A DNA stretch of 48,092 bases from Paraburkholderia oxyphila NBRC 105797 (lineage in GTDB: Bacteria > Pseudomonadota > Gammaproteobacteria > Burkholderiales > Burkholderiaceae): the NCBI RefSeq assembly GCF_000685075.1, contig NZ_BAYD01000077.1, positions 1 to 48,092 of the forward strand. Direction: 5' to 3'. This document shows positions 25,717-34,242 of the stretch, in pieces; position 1 is the stretch's first letter, and every line of letters starts with the position of its first letter. The position numbers and the translations under genes are program-made. Below the pieces are notes generated by a model, which saw nothing but the letters and a program-made list of their open reading frames with translations, ran no database searches and had not been told where the DNA came from.

Positions 25717-26130
25717 ATGACAGACACTCATACGCTCAATAGCTGGCCGCAGCCGTATCGCCTGCCGGACGCCGAGCCCTACTGGACCGCGTTGGCGCAA
25801 GAGCGGCTCACCTACCAGCACTGCAACGACTGCGCACAGGCCGTGTGGCCCGCCCATTCGTTCTGCACGCACTGCACCTCGCGCTCGCTCGACTGGCGGC
25901 AGTCGGGCGGGCGCGGCACGGTCTGGTCGTACAGCACCATCATGCGCGGCCCGACGCCGGTATGGGCCGGCATCGTGCCGTACACGGTCGGCTTCATCCA
26001 GATGGACGAAGGCTACTTCCTGTTTTCGCAGATCGACGCCGATCCGGATGCCATCGCGATCGGCCAGCGCGTGGCAGTGCGCTTCGAGCAGCGCGGCGAG
26101 CAGACGCTGCCGCTGTTCGTGCCGGCATAG
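25717..26130 (+). CDS. Zn-ribbon/OB-fold protein (DUF35)
   Basis: A 137-residue partner protein: a rubredoxin-like zinc ribbon with Cys36, Cys39, Cys50 and Cys53 (CNDC...CTHC), followed by an OB-fold acyl-CoA-binding domain (GRGTVWSYSTIMRGPTPVW, GQRVAVRFE). In bacteria and archaea DUF35 proteins dock onto thiolase-like enzymes and channel or hold acyl-CoA. It lies 20 bp after the thiolase-fold gene and is probably its obligate subunit. Confidence 0.9.
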   Translation: MTDTHTLNSWPQPYRLPDAEPYWTALAQERLTYQHCNDCAQAVWPAHSFCTHCTSRSLDWRQSGGRGTVWSYSTIMRGPTPVWAGIVPYTVGFIQMDEGYFLFSQIDADPDAIAIGQRVAVRFEQRGEQTLPLFVPA

Positions 26131-26191
26131 CGGCAAAACGGAGGAGACACCGTGAGACACATTTCAGGGGCACGACCCGGCGGGAGGCATC

Positions 26192-27400
26192 ATGGCCGGA
26201 CCGCTTGAAGGCGTGCGCATTCTCGACTTGACGTCCAACTTCATGGGGCCGTACGCCTCGTTGCTGCTGGCCGACATGGGCGCGGACGTCTGCAAGATCG
26301 AATCGCGCGAGGGCGACACGACGCGCAACATCGGCCCTTCGCGCCATCCCGGCATGGGGCCGATCTTCCTGCATCTGAATCGCAACAAGCGCAGCCTCGT
26401 GCTCGACCTCAAGCATCCGGACGGCATTGGCGCGCTCAGGCGCATGGCGGCAAACGCCGATGTCCTGCTGTACAGCATGCGCCCGCACACGATGGCGAAG
26501 CTCGGCATCGCGTATGAAGACGTGCGCCGGCTCAATCCGCGCATCATCTACTGCGGTGCGTTCGGCTTCGGCCAGAACGGCCCCTATGCCGCGCGTCCCG
26601 CCTACGACGATCTGATTCAGGCTGCAGTCGGCATGCCGGTGCTGCAGAGCCGGAAGTCGGGGCCGCCCGAGTATGTCGCGACGGCGGTCGCCGATCGCGT
26701 CGTCGGCATGGCCACCAGCAACGCGGTCGCGATGGCGCTGTACCGGCGCGAGAAAAGCGGCGTGGGCCAGCAGGTGCTCGTGCCGATGCTGGAGACGTTC
26801 GCGCATTTCGTGCTCGGCGATCACCTGTACGGCCATACGTTCGTGCCGCCCATCGGCGACTGGGGCTACGCGCGCATGATGAATCCGGACCGCCGGCCCT
26901 ATCGCACGCGTGACGGCTATATCGGCGTGAACGTGTATGCCGATCATCACTGGCGGCGTTTCTTCGTGCTCTCGGGGCATCCGGAGATGGCCGACGACCC
27001 GCGTTTCGCCACGATAGGCGCGCGCACCGAGCATATTGCGTATCTGTACGCGTTTCTCGCGCAAGTCTTCGAAACGAAGACCTCGGCGCAATGGGTCGCG
27101 CTGCTGAGCGAGGCGGACATTCCCGTCATCGAAATGAATACGCCGGAAACGCTGCTCGACGACCCGCACATGAAAGCCGTGGGATTCTTCGCGGAACAGG
27201 CGCATCCGTCCGAGGGCACGATCCGTACGCTAGGGATTCCTCAGCAATGGAGCGAGAGCCCGCCGGAACTGCGCTATCCGGCGCCGCGCCTGGGCGAACA
27301 GACGGCGCCATTGCTGGCGGAGTACGGCTTCGGCCGTGACGAAATTGACGCGATGATCCACTCGGGCGGCGCATGGACGCCCGGCACGGATGAAGCGTGA
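26192..27400 (+). CDS. CaiB/BaiF CoA-transferase
   Basis: A 402-residue class III CoA-transferase: GVRILDLTSNFMGPYASLLLADMGADVCKIE, NRNKRSLVLDLKHPDG, IIYCGAFGFGQNGPY and SGVGQQVLVPMLETF. The position that is Asp in many homologues is Met-Leu-Glu here, so the catalytic carboxylate could be Glu; this needs a structural alignment. ATG 26192 with GGGAGG five bases upstream. It overlaps the next gene's possible GTG start by four bases, so both CoA-transferases are in one operon. Confidence 0.88.
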   Translation: MAGPLEGVRILDLTSNFMGPYASLLLADMGADVCKIESREGDTTRNIGPSRHPGMGPIFLHLNRNKRSLVLDLKHPDGIGALRRMAANADVLLYSMRPHTMAKLGIAYEDVRRLNPRIIYCGAFGFGQNGPYAARPAYDDLIQAAVGMPVLQSRKSGPPEYVATAVADRVVGMATSNAVAMALYRREKSGVGQQVLVPMLETFAHFVLGDHLYGHTFVPPIGDWGYARMMNPDRRPYRTRDGYIGVNVYADHHWRRFFVLSGHPEMADDPRFATIGARTEHIAYLYAFLAQVFETKTSAQWVALLSEADIPVIEMNTPETLLDDPHMKAVGFFAEQAHPSEGTIRTLGIPQQWSESPPELRYPAPRLGEQTAPLLAEYGFGRDEIDAMIHSGGAWTPGTDEA

Positions 27401-27429
27401 GACCAGACCCAATGCAAGGGAGAACAACC

Positions 27430-28578
27430 ATGTTGCGTGATTTGCCATTGGCGGGCGTCGTGGTGGTGGAGCTGAGCGATAGCGCGTCGGCGCCGTTCAG
27501 CGGGCGTATCCTCGCGGCGCTGGGCGCCGAAGTCTGGAAGATCGAGCGGCCGGCGGGCGATTCGGCGCGCGGCTGGGGGCCGAGCAAATGGAAGGGCAGC
27601 GGGGCCGCGTATCACGCGCTCAATCGCGGCAAGCGCACGATCTGCCTCGACATCAAGGACCGTGAACAGCTCGCGACGCTGCACCGGCTGATCGCCGAGC
27701 ATGCGGACGTGTTCATCCACAATCTGCGGCCCGGCTCCAGCGTCGCGTACGGGCTCGACGCGGACAGCCTGCGCGTCACCAAGCCCGAGCTCGTCTACTG
27801 CGAGGTGGGCGCGTTCGGTCATGCGGGGCCGATGAATACGCTGCCGGGCTACGATCCGCTCATGCAGGCGTTCTCGGGGATCATGAGCATCACCGGCGAG
27901 GAGGGGCAGTCGCCGGTGCGCGCGGGCGTGTCGATCGTCGATTTCGGCACCGGCATGTGGGCCGTGATCGGCATTCTGTCCGCGCTTTATCGTCGGCAGA
28001 TCAAGCATTGCGGCGCGACCGTGCACAGCTCGCTGCTGGAGACGGCGATTGCGTGGATGTCAGTGGGCATCGCGAACTACAGCGCGGACGGCGAAGAGGG
28101 CGGCCGGCATGGGTCGGGCGTGGCGTTCATCGTCCCGCATCGGGCCTATGGCGCGGCCGACGGCCACCTGATCGTGAGCGCGGCCAACGACGCGCTGTTC
28201 GCGAAGCTCTGCGCGGCGCTCGACCATCCCGAATGGGCCAGCGACGACCGCTTCGCCACGAATGCCGGACGGTTGAAGAACCGCGCGGAGATCGACCGCC
28301 TGATTGGCGAACGTCTTTCGACCGACACACGCGCGGCCTGGCAGGCGCGGCTGCAAGCGGCCGGCATACCCGTCGCGCCGATCCAGACCACGGCCGAGGT
28401 GGTCGGGCACGAGCAGACGCGTGCGCTCGGCATCATCGAAACGCCGCCCGACGACGAGATCGGTCTCGTTGGCCTGCCGCTGTCGTTCGACGGCAAGCGC
28501 CCGCCGCCGCTGCATGCCGCGCGCGAGATCGGCGCGGACAACGATCAGCTCGAACACCTGCTGAAGTTGCCACAGTAG
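27430..28578 (+). CDS. CaiB/BaiF CoA-transferase
   Basis: A 382-residue class III CoA-transferase: GVVVVELSDSASAPFSGRIL, AYHALNRGKRTICLDIKD, VYCEVGAFGHAGPM and a short VHSSLLETAIAWM segment at the usual Asp site. ATG 27430 is preferred (AAGGGAGA upstream) over GTG 27397. It follows directly another CoA-transferase; tandem class III genes are sometimes two subunits of one enzyme, sometimes two specificities. Last structural gene before LysR copy 2. Confidence 0.88.
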   Translation: MLRDLPLAGVVVVELSDSASAPFSGRILAALGAEVWKIERPAGDSARGWGPSKWKGSGAAYHALNRGKRTICLDIKDREQLATLHRLIAEHADVFIHNLRPGSSVAYGLDADSLRVTKPELVYCEVGAFGHAGPMNTLPGYDPLMQAFSGIMSITGEEGQSPVRAGVSIVDFGTGMWAVIGILSALYRRQIKHCGATVHSSLLETAIAWMSVGIANYSADGEEGGRHGSGVAFIVPHRAYGAADGHLIVSAANDALFAKLCAALDHPEWASDDRFATNAGRLKNRAEIDRLIGERLSTDTRAAWQARLQAAGIPVAPIQTTAEVVGHEQTRALGIIETPPDDEIGLVGLPLSFDGKRPPPLHAAREIGADNDQLEHLLKLPQ

Positions 28579-28689
28579 AACGACCGGCTCGACCCTGGGC
28601 GCCGCGCAGGGGCGGAGGGTGTACGATGAACCCGACCGGCCCGTGCGACGTCGCGAAGAGGGGCAAGAAGGGCGGGCAAGAGAGGAGAC

Positions 28690-29619
28690 ATGGGCACCTT
28701 CAACCGGCTGCATCTGATACGGCAGGTCGATCTGTTCACGCTGAAGCTATTCGTTTCGGCGGTGGAGGAGCAGCAGATCGGTCTGGCCGCCATTCGCGAG
28801 AACATCGCGGCGTCCACGGCGACCAAGCGCATTCAGGACCTCGAAGACATCGCCGGCATCAAGCTGCTCGAGCGCGGCCCGAAAGGCGTCGTGCCGAGCC
28901 CGGCGGGCGCCGTGCTCGTGCGCTACATCCGGCGGATCTTCGAGAATCTCGACGACATGCGCGCGGAGGTCGCGTCATTTACCGAAGGCATGCGCGGCGA
29001 GCTGGCCATCGCGTCGGCGCGCACGATCATCGTGCCGTTCATCGCGCGTGCGCTTGGCGACTTCAAGCGCGACTATCCGCTGGTCGATCTCGTGGTCCAC
29101 GAACTGGAGAACACCGACATCGTGCAAGCCGTGTCGCGCGGCGAGGCCGACATCGGCGTGTTCGCGGCCTCGCACGAATTCGATCTTGGCGGGGTGGACG
29201 TGACGCCGTACCGGACCGACCGCCTGATCGCCGTGGTGCCGCAAGGGCACCCGCTGAGCACGCGCACGAGCGTCTCGTTCGCCGATCTGCTGCCGGAGAA
29301 CATCATCGCCGTCAATGCGATGCAGAGCGCGCTGCGGGTCGCGGCGCGGCGTCTTGGCGCCGAATTCGAGCCGCCTTACACCGTGAGCAGCGCGGGCGTG
29401 GCGGTGAGCCTCGTCGAGGCGGGGCTGGGCGTGACCATACAGCCCGAATGTCTCGTGAGCCACGAACTTTTTGGCCGCGTGACCGTGGTGGAACTCGCCG
29501 AGCCATGGGCGGTGCGGCACATTCATATCGCGACCGCGCGCGGGCGCGAGGTCAATCCCATTGCGTCCGCGCTGATCCGGCAATTGCTGGACCGGCCGCG
29601 CGACGAAGCGGCGCCTTGA
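28690..29619 (+). CDS. LysR family regulator, copy 2
   Basis: A 309-residue LysR regulator with helix-turn-helix VDLFTLKLFVSAVEEQQIGLA, TATKRIQDLEDIAG and the inducer-binding domain through VEAGLGVTIQPEC. Full-length similarity to the regulator at 11860 shows the two are paralogues. RBS AGAGGAGA before ATG 28690. Convergent with aldehyde dehydrogenase copy 2. It likely responds to an acid or CoA ester of the pathway encoded just upstream. Confidence 0.9.
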   Translation: MGTFNRLHLIRQVDLFTLKLFVSAVEEQQIGLAAIRENIAASTATKRIQDLEDIAGIKLLERGPKGVVPSPAGAVLVRYIRRIFENLDDMRAEVASFTEGMRGELAIASARTIIVPFIARALGDFKRDYPLVDLVVHELENTDIVQAVSRGEADIGVFAASHEFDLGGVDVTPYRTDRLIAVVPQGHPLSTRTSVSFADLLPENIIAVNAMQSALRVAARRLGAEFEPPYTVSSAGVAVSLVEAGLGVTIQPECLVSHELFGRVTVVELAEPWAVRHIHIATARGREVNPIASALIRQLLDRPRDEAAP

Positions 29620-29685
29620 GTTGACCCACAGACCCTGTCACGGCTTCCGCCAGTGCGGCCTCGCGCGAACTCGTTCTGCAGCGCT

Positions 29686-29704
29686 GGCCGGCATTCCACC
29701 GGCC
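29686..29704. terminator. Hairpin between convergent LysR and aldehyde dehydrogenase genes
   Basis: GGCCGG-CATTCCA-CCGGCC, 6-bp stem, no U-run. Weak evidence for transcript end. Confidence 0.25.
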
Positions 29705-29747
29705 GGCCGGCTCCTGATCGCATCGCGCGGGGCGGCCCTTCGGCCCT

Positions 29748-31226
29748 TCAATCGAGCCGCTGATCGAGCACCACCGTCTTCGACTCCAGAAACGCGTCCA
29801 GCCCTTCGGTCCCGCCTTCACGCCCGATGCCCGATTGCTTGAACCCGCCAAAGCCGATCGAGAAGTCGGTGCGCGAAGCGTTGTGCCCGACGGTGCCCGC
29901 CCGGAGCCGCCGCGCGACCCCGAGCGCGTGCTGCGCGTCGTGCGTGAAGACCACGGCGTTCAGGCCGAAGATCGTGTCGTTGGCGAGGTCGATGGCATGC
30001 GCTTCGCTATCCGCGGCAATGACGGACAGCACCGGCCCGAAGATCTCCTCCTGCGCGAGGGAAGACCGGTTGTCCACGTTGCCGAATACGGTGGGCTCGA
30101 AAAAGAACCCGCGCTCGAGGTGGCGAGGGCGCGCGCCGCCGGCGGCCAGTGTCGCGCCTTCGGCGATGCCTCGCGCCACATGGCGTTCGACGGTCTCGCG
30201 TTGCCGCGCCGTGGCGAGCGGCCCGATCGTGGTGGAGTCGTCAAAGGGATCGCCCGCCACCATCTTGCGCGCGATGTCGCTCAACGCTTCCACCATGGCG
30301 TCGTGCTTCGCGCGCGGGACGATGATGCGCGTGAGGCTGTGGCACACCTGCCCCGTGAGATAGCCGAAGTACGCGCCGCCGAGCTGCTGCGCCGCGGCTT
30401 CGATGTCGTAGTCGTCCAGCACGAGAGCCGGTGATTTGCCGCCCAGTTCCAGCGTGAGCCGCGCAATCCGTGCGGATGCCGCCGCGCTGATGCTGCGGCC
30501 CGCCGCCGTCGAACCCGTGAAGGTGATCTTGTCGACGTCCGGATGGCGGACCAGCTGCTCCGAGACGTCGCGCTCGGCGGTCACGACGTTGACGACGCCG
30601 GGCGGCAAGCCCACTTCATCGCAGATCTGCGCGAACAGATACGCGGAGGTGGGCGCCTCCGGCGACGGCTTGATGACGACCGTGCAACCGGCCAGCAGGG
30701 CCGGCGCGACCTTGTAGGCGGTCAGCGCGGCGGGGCCGTTCCACGGGACGATCGCGAGCACGACCCCCACCGGCTCCTTGACACCATAAGCTTGATGCCC
30801 CGACGCCGAGCGGCGCGCTTCGACGAACGGGTAGGTCGACGCCATGTCCGCGTACTGGCGAAACGCCGAGCCGAGAAACTGGCCGATGCGCGGCTTCGCG
30901 ATACGGTGGAGGATGCCCGATTCGATGCTCCAGCCGCGTGCGAAATCGTCGTTTTCGGCTTCGAGGCGTTGCGCGATCTTTTCCAGGTAGACGGCGCGCT
31001 CGGCTGGCGTCATCCGGGGCCAGGGACCGTGGTCGAAGGCCCGGCGCGCGGCGTCGACGGCACGCGCGGCAGCGGCGGCGTCCGCGCGGGCGACGCGCGC
31101 CGCGACCTGCTCCGTGCTGCAGTCGAGCACGTCGAAAGCGTCAGCGGACGAGGCAGGCATCCATTGCCCGTCGATGTAGAAGCAGTCGGGGTGCGTTAGC
31201 GTGATCGTTCGTTCGGTGGTGGTCAT
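29748..31226 (-). CDS. Aldehyde dehydrogenase, copy 2
   Basis: A 492-residue NAD(P)-dependent aldehyde dehydrogenase: IVPWNGPAAL, VVIKPSPEAP, FTGSTAAGR, catalytic Glu in LELGGKSP, catalytic Cys in TGQVCHSLTR, EIFGPVLSVI and FGGFKQSGIGREGG. Last gene of the minus-strand run. With the GMC alcohol oxidase gene before it, it would complete alcohol to aldehyde to acid oxidation, although that GMC gene is now deleted internally. Start ATG 31226; ribosome site weak. Confidence 0.92.
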   Translation of the reverse strand: MTTTERTITLTHPDCFYIDGQWMPASSADAFDVLDCSTEQVAARVARADAAAAARAVDAARRAFDHGPWPRMTPAERAVYLEKIAQRLEAENDDFARGWSIESGILHRIAKPRIGQFLGSAFRQYADMASTYPFVEARRSASGHQAYGVKEPVGVVLAIVPWNGPAALTAYKVAPALLAGCTVVIKPSPEAPTSAYLFAQICDEVGLPPGVVNVVTAERDVSEQLVRHPDVDKITFTGSTAAGRSISAAASARIARLTLELGGKSPALVLDDYDIEAAAQQLGGAYFGYLTGQVCHSLTRIIVPRAKHDAMVEALSDIARKMVAGDPFDDSTTIGPLATARQRETVERHVARGIAEGATLAAGGARPRHLERGFFFEPTVFGNVDNRSSLAQEEIFGPVLSVIAADSEAHAIDLANDTIFGLNAVVFTHDAQHALGVARRLRAGTVGHNASRTDFSIGFGGFKQSGIGREGGTEGLDAFLESKTVVLDQRLD

Positions 31227-31263
31227 GTTGCTGGGGCTCGGGTGTCGGGAATCGGTGGGCGAG

Positions 31264-31890
31264 TCAGTGGGCAATGCTGCGGGCGGCAAGCGCATCGGCG
31301 CGGATCATGTCGGCGCCTTTCTCGCCGATCATGATGCAGGCCGCGTTGGTGTTGCCCGCCACGATGCGCGGCATGATCGAGGCGTCGACGACGCGCAATC
31401 GCCGCGCGCCGCGTACGCGCAGTTGCGGGTCCACGACGGACTGCGCGTCGCGGCCCATGCGGCAGGTGCCGACCTGATGCCAGCCGCTGTTGCCGTTGGT
31501 CTTGAGGTGCTCGAGCCACTGCTCGTCGCTCGCGACGGGGGCGCCCGGCGCGAGTTCGGAGACGATGCGCGAGGCCAGCGGATCGGCTTGCGCGATGCTG
31601 CGCATCATTTGCATGCCGTTGATCGCGCTGCTGCCACCGAGACCTTTGCCGCGCGGCCAATACACCTTGCGGCCGCCGAGCGTCGGCACAGGTTCGGTGT
31701 TGAATGCCCAGTTGAACCGCTTGTCCATGAACAGCTTGCCCGCGCCGGCGGGCGTGCGGACCCAGAAGTTGTTCATGTCCGAGCCGGCCTCGACGAGCAG
31801 GACCCGCACGGCCGGATTCTCCGAGAGGCGGCTCGCGACGACGCAGCCCGACGAGCCGGCGCCCACCACGATGTAGTCGTAGATTTCCAT
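31264..31890 (-). pseudogene. GMC oxidoreductase with large in-frame internal deletion
   Basis: 208 residues where the family has about 530-550. The N-terminus is a normal FAD-binding start (YDYIVVGAGSSGCVVASRLSE, residues 5-25) through YWPRGKGLGGSSAING (77-92). It then jumps to the C-terminal domain (MRSIAQADPLASRIVSELAPG, HQVGTCRMG with the catalytic His at 138, VVDASIMPRIVAGNTNAA with the second active-site residue Asn180). Some 330 residues, including the substrate domain, are missing and the frame is preserved. The junction is near 31605-31617. Likely non-functional though open. It sits 16 bp after the binding-protein gene. Confidence 0.8.
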
Positions 31891-31906
31891 GGAGCGCGTT
31901 GTCCTG

Positions 31907-33139
31907 TTACTGGCGCGCGGCGTCGACGATGGCCTTCGACGGCTGCGTCACGCTGGCGGGCACCACGGCGTCGACATCCAGCACGGGCTGCCCGTACTGT
32001 GCGCTCTTCGCGATCTTGCCGATGTACACCGGCACCTGGGCCTCGTGGTCGTCCTGGCCGAAGCGCAGCTTGCCGCGCAGCGTGTCGAAGCTGTTCGTTT
32101 CGAGCGCATGCATCACGGCGTCGGGGCTCGTCGAGCGGGCGGCGGCCACCGCCTGGGCCCAGGTCGTCACGCAGTCGTAGGCGACGCTTGCCCAGTCGGA
32201 CGGATAACTCCCCGTGCGCGCCTTGAACTGGGTAACGAACGCTTTGCCCTGCGGCGTCTTCTCGATCTCGTTGAACGGCGCGTACTGGTAGCCTTCGGTG
32301 CCGATGGGCGCGTCGTTGCCGAGATTCTTTAGCGTGGTCGTGTCGAGCACCGTCATGAAGTGGTTGTCGATCTGCCTGAAAAAGCCCACCGCATTGGCCT
32401 GTTTCGAGAACGTGACCAGATCGGCTCCGAAGATTTGCGCCCATACGTAGTCGGGCTTGGCCGCGAGGATCTTGTTGATGCTGGCCGTGTAGTCGATTGC
32501 GCCGAGTTTCGGATACTCCTCGACCACGATCTGGGCCTGCGGATTCAGCTCCTTCATGAACGTCTTGAAGCGCTCGGCCGCGGAGCGTCCGCCCGCATAG
32601 TCGGGCACCAGCAAGGCATAGCGCTTGTACGGCGCTTTCGCGAGGCGTGTGGTGACGGCGCGCATCAGCATATAGGTGGTGGGCGCCATCGAGAACACGT
32701 AGGGCTGGTAGTCCTTCATCGTGATTTCTTCGGCCGCCGAAACGGCGACGCACATCGGCACCTTGAATCGGGCGGAGACCATCTTGCTGACGGCGAGCGT
32801 GCTGCCCGACGAGATCGGCGAGAGCAGCAGCGAAGCGCCCGACTGCACGAGTTCGCTGGCCTGCGTAATGGCGCGTTGCGGATTCGTGCCGTTGTCCTGC
32901 TGGTCGAACGTCACCGGCTGGCCGAGCAGGCCGCCATGCTGGTTCAGGCTGTCGAGCGCGAACTGGATGCCCGCGAGCGATTGCTGGCCGAGCGAGGAGG
33001 CCGGGCCGCTCAGGTCGAGCGATGCGACGATCTTCGCGGGCGGCGCGGCCATTGCGCCGAGCGAGGCCAAACCGCCCGCTAGCGCAAGCAGCACGGCGGC
33101 GAGCGGCGCGCGCATGGCGGGCAAGGGAAGGGATTCCAT
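31907..33139 (-). CDS. LIV-type ABC transporter substrate-binding protein (LivK class)
   Basis: A 410-residue periplasmic binding protein. Signal peptide with hydrophobic core LAAVLLALAGGLASLGAMA, cleavage after AMA. The mature domain is type I (SLDLSGPASSLGQQSLAGIQFALDSLN, NPQRAITQASELV, DYAGGRSAAERFK). It has no permease or ATPase neighbours; the orphan LIV-type permease/ATPase set at 16175-19595 is the natural partner. Ligand probably a carboxylate or amino-acid-like compound; unknown. GGAG eight bases before the ATG. Confidence 0.9.
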   Translation of the reverse strand: MESLPLPAMRAPLAAVLLALAGGLASLGAMAAPPAKIVASLDLSGPASSLGQQSLAGIQFALDSLNQHGGLLGQPVTFDQQDNGTNPQRAITQASELVQSGASLLLSPISSGSTLAVSKMVSARFKVPMCVAVSAAEEITMKDYQPYVFSMAPTTYMLMRAVTTRLAKAPYKRYALLVPDYAGGRSAAERFKTFMKELNPQAQIVVEEYPKLGAIDYTASINKILAAKPDYVWAQIFGADLVTFSKQANAVGFFRQIDNHFMTVLDTTTLKNLGNDAPIGTEGYQYAPFNEIEKTPQGKAFVTQFKARTGSYPSDWASVAYDCVTTWAQAVAAARSTSPDAVMHALETNSFDTLRGKLRFGQDDHEAQVPVYIGKIAKSAQYGQPVLDVDAVVPASVTQPSKAIVDAARQ

Positions 33140-33220
33140 TGACGTGTCTCCAGTGTTTGGTGTTTGTCCAGCCGTTGTACTGCGCTGGGCTTCGCGTACG
33201 CAAGCACGGCACGGTTAAGG

Positions 33221-33235
33221 TTCCGTGCTTTGGAA
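33221..33235. promoter_or_regulatory. TTCC-N7-GGAA dyad upstream of binding protein
   Basis: TTCCGTGCTTTGGAA; on the minus strand it reads TTCCAAAGCACGGAA, close to the GTACGGAA elements elsewhere. It lies 82 bp before the binding-protein start. Confidence 0.4.
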
Positions 33236-33311
33236 CACTGGAAAACAGGCTGGAAGTTCGAACTGCTAACTGGGCATGCGCGCGTCTTTGTGTCAATGGC
33301 GAACGCCCACG

Positions 33312-33329
33312 CGTTCCGTACTCCGAACG
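33312..33329. promoter_or_regulatory. Perfect CGTTC-N8-GAACG dyad upstream of binding protein
   Basis: CGTTC CGTACTCC GAACG, the same 18-bp inverted repeat as at 14318-14335, in the 230-bp gap between the SDR stop and the binding-protein start. Confidence 0.45.
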
Positions 33330-33369
33330 GGTGGGCCGACAGCGACGCGCGAATGTGCGGCTTGCCGCC

Positions 33370-34188
33370 TTACTTGCCCATCGGTTTCGCGAACATCATG
33401 TGCGACATGCCACCGTCACACGCAATGGCCTGGGCAGTGATATAGCCGGCCGCCGGCGACGCGAGGTACACGATGAGGTCCGCCACTTCCTCGGGCTCGC
33501 CCACGCGGCTCATCGGCAGCATCGTGGCGAGCTGGTCGAGGATCTCGCGCGGCACCGACCCGCGCGCCATCGGCGTGTCGATGACGCCGGGCAACACGAC
33601 GTTCACGCGCACGCCATATTGCGCCCACTCGTGCGCCATCTGGCGACTCAGCGTGATGAGCGCCGCCTTGCTCGGCCCATAGGCGCCGCCCTGCGAATAG
33701 CCGTGCACGCCAGCCAGCGAGGCGGTGTTCACGATAGCCGCATGCGGGCTCTGCTTTAGCCACGGCAGCGCGCTGCGCGCGACCATGAGCGCGCCGTCCA
33801 CGTTGACCTGGAAGCCGGCGCGCCATTCCTCCAGCGAAACGTTCTCCAGCATCGCCGACCGGACGAGCGCGGCGGTATTGATCACGACGTCGAGCTTGCC
33901 GAATTGCTGGATCGTCTTATCGATCGCGGCGTCGATGTCCGCCTGCTTCGAAACGTCGAGGCCGATTGCAATCGCTTGACCGCCCTGGCGCGCGATTTCG
34001 GCTGCCACGCGTTCGGCCTCGCCGGCCCGCAGATCCGCGACGACAACGGAGCCGCCGTTCGCGGCGAACGCCTTCGCGCTCGCCTCGCCCATGCCGCTGC
34101 CGGCGCCCACGACGAGCGCGGTGAGACCGTTAATCGGAGAATGGACCATCCAGTTGCGCGGATGGGTTTTGCTGAATTCTGCGTTCAC
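33370..34188 (-). CDS. Short-chain dehydrogenase/reductase
   Basis: A 272-residue classical SDR with all active-site residues: VVGAGSGMGEA (cofactor loop), VVINTAA, Ser in NTASLAG, and AYGPSKAALI containing Tyr and Lys. It oxidises or reduces a hydroxy/keto substrate with NAD(P). Start is GTG 34188 with AAGGAGA upstream; an ATG 39 bp inside is an alternative. It follows MmgE/PrpD by 54 bp in the minus-strand operon. Confidence 0.9.
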   Translation of the reverse strand: MNAEFSKTHPRNWMVHSPINGLTALVVGAGSGMGEASAKAFAANGGSVVVADLRAGEAERVAAEIARQGGQAIAIGLDVSKQADIDAAIDKTIQQFGKLDVVINTAALVRSAMLENVSLEEWRAGFQVNVDGALMVARSALPWLKQSPHAAIVNTASLAGVHGYSQGGAYGPSKAALITLSRQMAHEWAQYGVRVNVVLPGVIDTPMARGSVPREILDQLATMLPMSRVGEPEEVADLIVYLASPAAGYITAQAIACDGGMSHMMFAKPMGK

Positions 34189-34242
34189 GCCGTGTGTCTC
34201 CTTGATAGGGGTGGGACTGCCGGTTCACTTCAAGATGCCGCG

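Noticed and set aside
27957..29624. A 555-codon open frame across a CoA-transferase and LysR copy 2.
   Set aside because: Low-complexity Arg/Ala translation in another frame of two well-supported genes.
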